Assembly (NCBI GenBank): GCA_039190275.1
Contig: JBCCYF010000041.1
Coordinates: forward strand, 1 to 34,344
Source of the DNA: Halovulum sp039190275
GTDB taxonomy: Bacteria; Pseudomonadota; Alphaproteobacteria; Rhodobacterales; Rhodobacteraceae
Direction of reading: 5' to 3'
DNA: 34,344 bases
Made by a program: the position numbers and the translations under genes. Shown one piece after another: positions 15,896 through 21,522 of this stretch. Each line of letters starts with the position of its first letter. Within the stretch, counting starts at the first letter, position 1. A model generated the notes under the pieces. That model worked only from the letters and a program-made list of their open reading frames with translations, searched no databases and was not told the DNA's origin.

Positions 15896-16713
15896 CAAAA
15901 TCCCGGATCCGCCGGGGACAACCGCCCCCCGAGGCGCACGGCCGCCGCGTTAACGGCCAGGCCGCTGCGTCGGTCGGTCTCGACCAGGACGCCCGAGAGC
16001 GTCGCCTCGCCCATCGCCGGGGCAAAGCGGCCTTTGGACATTCCCGTCACGAACCGGCCGATGGGTTCGCTCTTGTCCATCCCGATCACACTGTCGTAGT
16101 CGCCGCACATCCCGGCATCGGTCATGTAGGCCGAGCCTTTGGGCAAAATCTGCACATCGCCGGTGGGCACATGCGTGTGTGTGCCCACGACCAGCGAGGC
16201 GCGCCCGTCACACCAGTGCCCCATGGCCATTTTTTCCGAGGTGGCTTCGGCATGGACATCCAGAACAACGGCCTGTGCCAGGCCGCCGAGTGGGGCGGCT
16301 TTCAAGGCGGCGTCGACGGCCGAGAATGGGTCGTCAAACGCCCGCTTCATGAACACCTGGCCCAAAACCTGAAGCACGAGTACCTTGCCGCCGCCCGGCA
16401 GCGTAAACAGTCTTGCGCCCCGACCGGGGGCCGTTTTGGCGTAGTTGAGCGGACGCAGAATTCGCGGTTCACTCTCGATAAAGCCCAGCATGTCCCTCTG
16501 GTCAAAGGCATGGTCACCCAAGGTCAGGCAATCGACCCCCGCCTCCAGCAAGCTTTGCGCGTTGGCGGCCGTGAGCCCCATGCCGGAGGACGCATTCTCG
16601 CCATTGACCACAACGAAATCCAGCTTCCATGCCGCACGCAATCCGCCGATGCGCTCAACCACCGCGCTGCGGCCGGTGCGCCCGACAACATCCCCCAGAA
16701 AGAGTATTCTCAT
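15895..16713 (-). CDS. TIGR00282/YmdB-type metallophosphoesterase
   Basis: A 272-residue calcineurin-like phosphoesterase of the YmdB group. Metal-site motifs are all present: ILFLGDVVGRTGR (Asp8), VVVNGENASSGMG (Glu39, Asn40), LGDHAFDQ (Asp67, His68), LDVHAEATSEK, and VGTHTHVPTGD. YmdB enzymes act on 2',3'-cyclic nucleotides in vitro; the cellular role is not settled. ATG 16713 starts the conserved core; an in-frame start 12 codons upstream would add residues not found in the family. It lies 42 bases after the 5-formyl-THF cyclo-ligase gene and overlaps the DMT gene by one base. The same pairing of cyclo-ligase and YmdB genes is, to my knowledge, common in Rhodobacterales. Confidence 0.93.
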   Translation of the reverse strand: MRILFLGDVVGRTGRSAVVERIGGLRAAWKLDFVVVNGENASSGMGLTAANAQSLLEAGVDCLTLGDHAFDQRDMLGFIESEPRILRPLNYAKTAPGRGARLFTLPGGGKVLVLQVLGQVFMKRAFDDPFSAVDAALKAAPLGGLAQAVVLDVHAEATSEKMAMGHWCDGRASLVVGTHTHVPTGDVQILPKGSAYMTDAGMCGDYDSVIGMDKSEPIGRFVTGMSKGRFAPAMGEATLSGVLVETDRRSGLAVNAAAVRLGGRLSPADPGF

Positions 16714-16755
16714 GTGATCGGGGTTAGAAGGGTTGACCCCCAAACGCAAGGGACG

Positions 16756-17316
16756 TTACCCGGCGGTTCGATAGACCTGCGCCTCGGTGATCACTGCATC
16801 CAGCGGTTGATCCGTAGTCTCGGACGGGACCCGATCAACGGCCTGCACATCATAGGCAAGGCCAATTGCGACAGCCGCGTGGCGTGCGCGCAACTGGCTG
16901 AGCGTTCTGTCATAGTATCCGCCGCCATACCCCAACCGATATCCGCGCGGGTCAAACGCCAGAAGCGGGGTGATCAGAACATCCGGCGTCACGGCCGGAC
17001 CCGAAACCGGGACACTGACCCCAAAGGCGCCTCTGGTCAGCTCAGTTTCCGGCGTCCAGGGCCGAAAAACCAATGGTTGTCCAGCCGCCACGACCACGGG
17101 CACGCAGAGGGGCATACCGCGCGCATGAAGCTGGTGCAGAACGGGTCTGGGATCAAGCTCGGTCCGGATCGGCAGATAACCCGCCACCCGGCCGGGGTCC
17201 ATCCGAACGACCTCGGCCAGAAGCGCGGCCAGTGCGGAGGATGGATCGACCGAGGCGTGGGCCGTCTTGCGGACCTCAAATGCCACCTTGCGGAGGTCGG
17301 GTTTGCATAAGCTCAT
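16756..17316 (-). CDS. 5-formyltetrahydrofolate cyclo-ligase
   Basis: A 186-residue enzyme that converts 5-formyl-THF to 5,10-methenyl-THF with ATP, returning the storage folate to one-carbon metabolism. Evidence: the C-terminal ATP-binding signature RLGYGGGYYDRTL (about 127-139), the DVLITPLLAFDPRG block before it, and the N-terminal basic region with RKVAFEVRK. Start: ATG 17316; a GTG at 17331 would add five residues. Upstream, on the same strand, lies a strongly structured stretch that I interpret as 6S RNA, the same neighbour pair as ssrS-ygfA in E. coli. The gene is the first protein-coding member of a minus-strand operon with the YmdB-type, DMT and SLC13-type genes. Confidence 0.95.
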   Translation of the reverse strand: MSLCKPDLRKVAFEVRKTAHASVDPSSALAALLAEVVRMDPGRVAGYLPIRTELDPRPVLHQLHARGMPLCVPVVVAAGQPLVFRPWTPETELTRGAFGVSVPVSGPAVTPDVLITPLLAFDPRGYRLGYGGGYYDRTLSQLRARHAAVAIGLAYDVQAVDRVPSETTDQPLDAVITEAQVYRTAG

Positions 17317-17350
17317 GCGTCCCGGTGTCACAGCGGACTTCGGTTTTCAA

Positions 17351-17525
17351 GGGGGTGGCGGGCCCGCAGCAACCGTTGGGACGCTGGATCCTTGAGAGCC
17401 TGGAAAACCAGGTGGGCGCCAGATACGCGAGACCAGGGTCAAGCACAGAGCCAGCTCCCTCAAGAAAGATTAAGGCCACTAGGATGTTGGCCCCGTCACG
17501 GGAAGAGCAGAACCCGCCACCGCCC
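17351..17525 (-). ncRNA. ssrS: Candidate 6S RNA
   Basis: Just upstream of the 5-formyl-THF cyclo-ligase gene, on the same strand, about 175 bases can fold into one long rod. The ends pair for 12 continuous bases (GGTGGCGGGTTC at 17521-17510 with GGGCCCGCCACC at 17365-17354, allowing G-U). Inside, CTTGAG and CTCAAG form a second stem, followed by CUGG/CCAG. Between them lie loops that could form the large bubble which mimics an open promoter for RNA polymerase. The position before the cyclo-ligase gene is the usual one for ssrS in proteobacteria. A competing reading is a tiny reading frame with a strong ribosome site that overlaps the 5' end. I did not recognise the primary sequence itself, so structure and context carry the call; the exact ends are uncertain. 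Confidence 0.6.
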
Positions 17526-17600
17526 AACATAGGCATGCGGCGCAAAATTTGAAGAGGATCTGGGTCAAGACCTCCTCCTTTAAAGCCGTATTAACCATAG

Positions 17601-19865
17601 ATGCCGAGCATGGCGCAGATGACCTGCGCCACACGATCCAGCCCCGCCCCTGCCGAAGTCTGGGTCCTTGGCAGCTTTTCGCTGACCGGGGCCGCATTGG
17701 TGCAGCATGCCTGCAGCAGCCTTATGGTCGCGGCCGAAACCGGGATAGCCGCCCGCGCAGTGTCATTCCATCCAGGCGCGTTTGCGGACAACTCCGTAGA
17801 GGATATGTCGACAGAGGGGCCACAATTGGGGGTGATTTACCTTCGCACCCTGCTGAGGTTGAGTGGACGCCGCCCCGAACGGGCCTGGATCCGGCGGTGG
17901 CGGTCAATGAACCGGCTGATCGCCAGGAGTGCCCGTGTGGCGGTGATCACAACACGTCCTGCACTGCAATGGATGTATGTGGCAGAGATTCTTATACTTT
18001 TTGTCCTTCTGTGCCGCTTTCCGCACCGGGTCGCATGGCATGGCTTGCGGCAAAATCCATATCGAATAATGCGTGGCATGGGTCTGATCACCGCCGCACC
18101 AGTTACCAACTCGGACGCTGAAGACTGGACACTACGGACCCTCTCGGACCGCTCGATCAATCCGCTGCGCCTGGCCGAGGCCCATGTCCTGCGCGCGCTG
18201 AACGGCGCGGCCGGCGCCGCACTGTCGCCAGCAGCTGCCCGGCAAATCCGCGACCTGACCAGAATTGCGGCCACACTGAAACCCAGGGACATCGAAGCCG
18301 CAGCGCGTCGCGCCGATCAAAAGGTGACGCCACGGTCGCCACGACCTTTTCGCGCAGCCTATGCGCCCGGACTACAGGACAAAGGCTCGGTTCGGATCGT
18401 GGAACATATGCGCCTGTTGCGCCTTGCCCGGCGCAACTGGATCAGATTTGCGCCGGCGCCGCCGTCGGTTTTGGAGCGGTCGGACAGCTTGGGCGGCGCA
18501 ATACTACGGGATCTCGCCGGGGCTGGACGGCCTGAGGATGCAACCCTTGTGGCGCCCCTGCGACGCGCCCTTTTGGCGGCGCCGGGTGGACTGACGGGTA
18601 TGGAGTGGATGCGCGCAGTGGCCCTGCGCCTGCCCATTTCTGATGCCGATACCCTCGCAGCGCCCTGGTCGGCATCAACGATGGCAAAGACACTCCGGGC
18701 GAGATGGGCCGAGATTGTGCCGGGAACACCATCCCAGAGCGATGCCGTAACGGTCGCCGGTTTTACGGAAAACGAAACGGGACTGGCCCTAAACCTGGCG
18801 ATGAGCGCTGCCGCGCTACGTCACGCTGGTATTCCGGTAACCATCGACCCGGTTGACGCCAACCGGACGGCCGAGAACCGCATACCGGACACCGCGCAAT
18901 ACCAGTGCCTAAGGCCCACCGCGATTTATCACCTCAATGCAGACCGTCTTCCGCAAACCATGCTGAACCGTGCCCCGGCCTATGGCATCGGCTTTCTGCT
19001 ATGGGAGCTTGATCGACTGCCAAAAGCCCATCGCCTAGCCCTTGAGATGCTTGACGAGATATGGGTGCCCTCGGTGTTTTTACGGCATGTCTACCAACGG
19101 AACTTTGACCGCAAAGTTGTCTTTATGCGCAAAGCCCTGGTTCTGCCGCCCGCCGCTTCGATGCCGAAGCCCAAACCCGGGACACGGCGGTTCATAACGT
19201 GTTTTGACGCAGGATCCTCGGTCGCGCGCAAAAACCCGCTGGCGGCGGTCGAGGCGTTTCGTATGGCCTTTCCCACAGACCCGGATGTGGAACTGGTTAT
19301 TAAGAGCACACCGACCGAGGCCAGCCATTGGGGCGATCCCGAGGACCAGATGCGCCGAATTGATGCCATTGCGGCGCACGACCCACGGATCCGGGTGATC
19401 CGACAACACCTGCCGATGCGCCAGTTGCTTGGGCTGATCTCGACCGCCACCGCTCTGGTCTCGCCCCACAGGGCCGAGGGATTCGGGTACTTTCCGGCTT
19501 TTGCGCTCAGCCTCGGCGTCCCCGTTGTGGTTACGGATCATGGCGGCACGCGGGATTTTTGCACGCCGGAAACTAGTGCTCCGGTCCGCGCCGAGCTTGT
19601 TCCCGTGCCCCGGGGGCATGCCATCTTTGAAACGCCCGGTGCACGGTGGGCCGAGATCGACGTGACCGCACTGGCCCGGGCGCTTAAGGACATCGCCGAA
19701 GACCCTGCTCCGGCCTTGCGCCGCGCGCATGCGGGTCAACTGATGATGCAGACCGACTATGCCCTGCCGGGACAGGCAAAAAGGTACGCCGCCCGCCTGA
19801 CCGAGTTGGGACTTATTGCGCCACGAGACAGCGCGCGGGACAGCGGCCTGATCGCTGCAGAATAA
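17601..19865 (+). CDS. GT4-type glycosyltransferase with long N-terminal extension
   Basis: The C-terminal half of this 754-residue product is a GT-B glycosyltransferase. A Rossmann-like start is VAGFTENETGLALNLAMSAA (from about residue 383), then GIGFLLWELDRLP, the nucleotide-sugar motif FDAGSSVARKNPLAAVEAF (about 537-555), and the late motif SPHRAEGFGYFPAFALSLGVPVVVTDHGG, in which the second Glu of the usual E-x7-E is Ala. The first about 375 residues are not recognised and include one hydrophobic helix (about 125-140). The start is uncertain: ATG 17601 has no ribosome site, codon use in the first 150 codons is mixed, and ATG 18078 (595 residues) is a fair alternative. Likely role: polysaccharide or envelope glycan synthesis, by family only. 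Confidence 0.8.
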   Translation: MPSMAQMTCATRSSPAPAEVWVLGSFSLTGAALVQHACSSLMVAAETGIAARAVSFHPGAFADNSVEDMSTEGPQLGVIYLRTLLRLSGRRPERAWIRRWRSMNRLIARSARVAVITTRPALQWMYVAEILILFVLLCRFPHRVAWHGLRQNPYRIMRGMGLITAAPVTNSDAEDWTLRTLSDRSINPLRLAEAHVLRALNGAAGAALSPAAARQIRDLTRIAATLKPRDIEAAARRADQKVTPRSPRPFRAAYAPGLQDKGSVRIVEHMRLLRLARRNWIRFAPAPPSVLERSDSLGGAILRDLAGAGRPEDATLVAPLRRALLAAPGGLTGMEWMRAVALRLPISDADTLAAPWSASTMAKTLRARWAEIVPGTPSQSDAVTVAGFTENETGLALNLAMSAAALRHAGIPVTIDPVDANRTAENRIPDTAQYQCLRPTAIYHLNADRLPQTMLNRAPAYGIGFLLWELDRLPKAHRLALEMLDEIWVPSVFLRHVYQRNFDRKVVFMRKALVLPPAASMPKPKPGTRRFITCFDAGSSVARKNPLAAVEAFRMAFPTDPDVELVIKSTPTEASHWGDPEDQMRRIDAIAAHDPRIRVIRQHLPMRQLLGLISTATALVSPHRAEGFGYFPAFALSLGVPVVVTDHGGTRDFCTPETSAPVRAELVPVPRGHAIFETPGARWAEIDVTALARALKDIAEDPAPALRRAHAGQLMMQTDYALPGQAKRYAARLTELGLIAPRDSARDSGLIAAE

Positions 19866-19882
19866 GCGGTGCTTGACGAAAT

Positions 19883-19897
19883 GTTCGCTAAATGTTC
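19883..19897 (+). promoter_or_regulatory. LexA (SOS) box, GTTC-N7-GTTC
   Basis: A perfect GTTC-N7-GTTC direct repeat, the alphaproteobacterial LexA site, lies between a TTGACG -35 (19873-19878) and a CAGATA -10-like box (19897-19902, spacing 18). A repressor here would block the polymerase. It precedes mmcB, a gene known to be damage-inducible in Caulobacter. The second half-site begins at the last base of an ATG at 19892. Confidence 0.85.
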
Positions 19898-19909
19898 AGA
19901 TACGTCGCG

Positions 19910-20365
19910 ATGTCGGATGCCGGATCCATTCACGAAACCCTCCTGCCCGGGCAACTCTTGGCGCGTGGCGTCGCGCGGCACCTGGACAGTCTTGGATTTG
20001 CAACGCTCTTTGAGTTTGTACCGACGCGGGGCCTGCGTGTAGATGTCATCGGTCTTGGACCAAAGGGGGACATCTGGATTGTTGAGTGCAAATCAAGCCG
20101 GGCGGATTACCTGTCGGACCACAAGTGGCAGGGCTACCTGAACTGGTGCGATCGCTTCTTCTGGGCGGTCGACTGCGATTTCCCGGACACTCTGCTACCG
20201 GCTGGGTCCGGCCTTATCAGGGCCGACCGTTATGACGCCGCCATCTTGCGCATGGGCGCTGAGGACCGTCTTGCCCCTGCACGCCGCAAGGCGCTGACGT
20301 TGAAACTTGCGCGCAATGCCGCGGATCGTCTGTACCGTGTAGGTTGTGCGACCGGTTTGAGCTAA
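19910..20365 (+). CDS. mmcB: MmcB family DNA repair protein
   Basis: A 151-residue protein of the MmcB family (DUF321-type), named for mitomycin C sensitivity in Caulobacter and with a restriction-endonuclease-like fold. Visible core: FVPTRGLRVDVIGLGPKG, then IWIVECKSSRADYLSDHKW, which together give the D...ExK nuclease-type triad (Asp in RVDV, Glu and Lys in VECKS), and WCDRFFWAVDCDFP. ATG 19910 is preferred over ATG 19892 because the upstream codon overlaps the LexA box and would lie inside the promoter; from 19910 the message would be leaderless or almost so. Expected role: repair of damaged DNA, induced in the SOS response. It stands alone, after the glycosyltransferase gene. Confidence 0.92.
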   Translation: MSDAGSIHETLLPGQLLARGVARHLDSLGFATLFEFVPTRGLRVDVIGLGPKGDIWIVECKSSRADYLSDHKWQGYLNWCDRFFWAVDCDFPDTLLPAGSGLIRADRYDAAILRMGAEDRLAPARRKALTLKLARNAADRLYRVGCATGLS

Positions 20366-20567
20366 GTTCGCATAAATTCCGCCAAGAACAGGGATTATTT
20401 CAGTCCGGCCAACGCAAGTATTTGACGGCTCACGCCACATATGCGGGACCGCGTTGTTTCGCGTTCACCGGGATCAACCAAGGATCCCCCAACGCGTCGA
20501 TACCTTTGGTGTCGGGCTGCGTTTGGTGGCCCAAGGCAAACACGAAACGCTTTGGGCCGATGAAAGT

Positions 20568-20753
20568 TTACTTGATCTTACGCGCCTGCGCGGCTGCAAT
20601 GCGCAACTCCTCGGCGATATCCTCGGCTTCGTCCGGATCGAAATCCAGCGGCAGATCGACGCCCTCGCCCGAGAGGTATAAGCGGACCATGCCGCGATCG
20701 GTCGGACCAATCTGGAGACTGCCGCCGGTGTCGTTTTCGCTGTTGATGCCCAC
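20568..20753 (-). CDS. DUF6324-like small acidic protein
   Basis: A 61-residue protein from GTG 20753, with AAGGAG eight to nine bases upstream that supports the start. The sequence starts MGINSENDTGG and contains MVRLYLSGEGVDLPLDFDPDEAEDIAEELRIAAAQA in two consecutive blocks, i.e. a short beta hairpin followed by an acidic helix. I recall such small proteins in roseobacters under the name DUF6324, but I am less sure of the name than of the gene. It lies between mmcB and tRNA-His on the opposite strand, with about 200 empty bases on the mmcB side. No function is known to me. Confidence 0.7.
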   Translation of the reverse strand: MGINSENDTGGSLQIGPTDRGMVRLYLSGEGVDLPLDFDPDEAEDIAEELRIAAAQARKIK

Positions 20754-20830
20754 CGGACACTCCTTTGAATTGCGCAGCGGAAGGTAGCCACGCCGACCTG
20801 GGATTTCAAGCGATCCAAAGCCTTGCCCCC

Positions 20831-20859
20831 TTGCATTCCGCCGCCCGAAACGCTAGGCC
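20831..20859 (+). promoter_or_regulatory. Possible promoter of tRNA-His
   Basis: TTGCAT (20831-20836) and TAGGCC (20854-20859) are separated by 17 bases and lie just before the tRNA. The -10 is weak. The pair CGCTAGGC resembles the candidate efp promoter at 26088-26116. Confidence 0.35.
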
Positions 20860-20871
20860 CTCCGCCACAGT

Positions 20872-20948
20872 GCCGACATAGCTCAGTAGGTTAGAGCGCT
20901 TGATTGTGGATCAAGAGGTCCCCCGTTCGAGCCGGGGTGTCGGTACCA
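20872..20948 (+). tRNA. tRNA-His (GTG), CCA encoded, no G-1
   Basis: The cloverleaf is complete: acceptor GCCGACA (20872-20878) with TGTCGGT, T8-A9, D stem GCTC/GAGC, anticodon stem CTTGA/TCAAG with loop TTGTGGA, anticodon GTG at 20906-20908, TPsiC arm CCCCG-TTCGAGC-CGGGG, and an encoded CCA (20946-20948). The base before position 1 is T, not G, the discriminator is A73, and position 1:72 is G:U. This is the special tRNA-His of most alphaproteobacteria, recognised by a HisRS that does not need G-1. It ends 13 bases from the 3' end of the convergent soxG gene. Confidence 0.97.
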
Positions 20949-20961
20949 TTCCAGCCACATT

Positions 20962-21522
20962 CTAGGACAGCGCCTGTTGGGCGTCGATCGAGCGCATCGC
21001 CTGCCCAAGGTCATGCACCAACGTGCCCACATATGAGCGTGGAACCATGATCCGATACCCCTGCCCCAGCGCGGTAACGCTGGCCATAATATGTGCCAGT
21101 TCAGTCCGCGCCGTTGCCCCAGGCGGGAAAACACCTGGGGCAAGATCGATAGGCGTGAGCCGCGCCAGGATGTGTCCGGCATCCTGACCCGTCAGATCCA
21201 TGATGGCCCAAGCATCGGACTGGTCAGTGACCGCCGCCGCGCCCGAAAGTGCTTCTGCCAGTCGCGTTGGCGGAACACCCCAGAGGAACCACTGATTGCG
21301 GCCCATCCAGCAGGTCCAGACCGCCGCCTCCTGCGAGCGTCCGACGTCCGCTAGCCGCGCGCTAAAATGGCTCTTCAACCTGGTGTTCACCTCGGCAAGC
21401 TGCCCTTTGAAGGGCATCACCGAGGCGCAGGCGCCCAGCCCCGCTTGTGCCAGTGCCGCTGATCCGATTTGAAGTGGGAGGTCCAGCCCGCTGCCTGGTG
21501 GTAAGGAGGTCAGTTCAGCCAC
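20962..21522 (-). CDS. soxG: Sarcosine oxidase gamma subunit
   Basis: A 186-residue gamma subunit of heterotetrameric sarcosine oxidase. It resembles a degenerate GcvT-like fold: TRLKSHFSARLADVG, CWMGRNQWFLWGVPP, AWAIMDLTGQDAGHILARL, and the closing YRIMVPRSYVGTLVHDLGQA. Start: GTG 21522, overlapping the soxA stop by eight bases; a GGCG-rich in-frame extension to 21621 lies wholly within soxA and is rejected. Gamma has no cofactor and helps hold alpha and beta together. It is the last gene of soxBDAG and meets tRNA-His tail to tail. Confidence 0.93.
   Translation of the reverse strand: MAELTSLPPGSGLDLPLQIGSAALAQAGLGACASVMPFKGQLAEVNTRLKSHFSARLADVGRSQEAAVWTCWMGRNQWFLWGVPPTRLAEALSGAAAVTDQSDAWAIMDLTGQDAGHILARLTPIDLAPGVFPPGATARTELAHIMASVTALGQGYRIMVPRSYVGTLVHDLGQAMRSIDAQQALS

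Noticed and set aside
15889..17310. A 473-codon plus-strand frame opposite the YmdB-type and cyclo-ligase genes
   Set aside because: It spans two well-supported minus-strand genes and shows no family motif; antisense artefact.
20366..20400. A second LexA box after mmcB (GTTC followed by TTCC after seven bases)
   Set aside because: The second half-site reads TTCC rather than GTTC, and no damage-related gene starts there.
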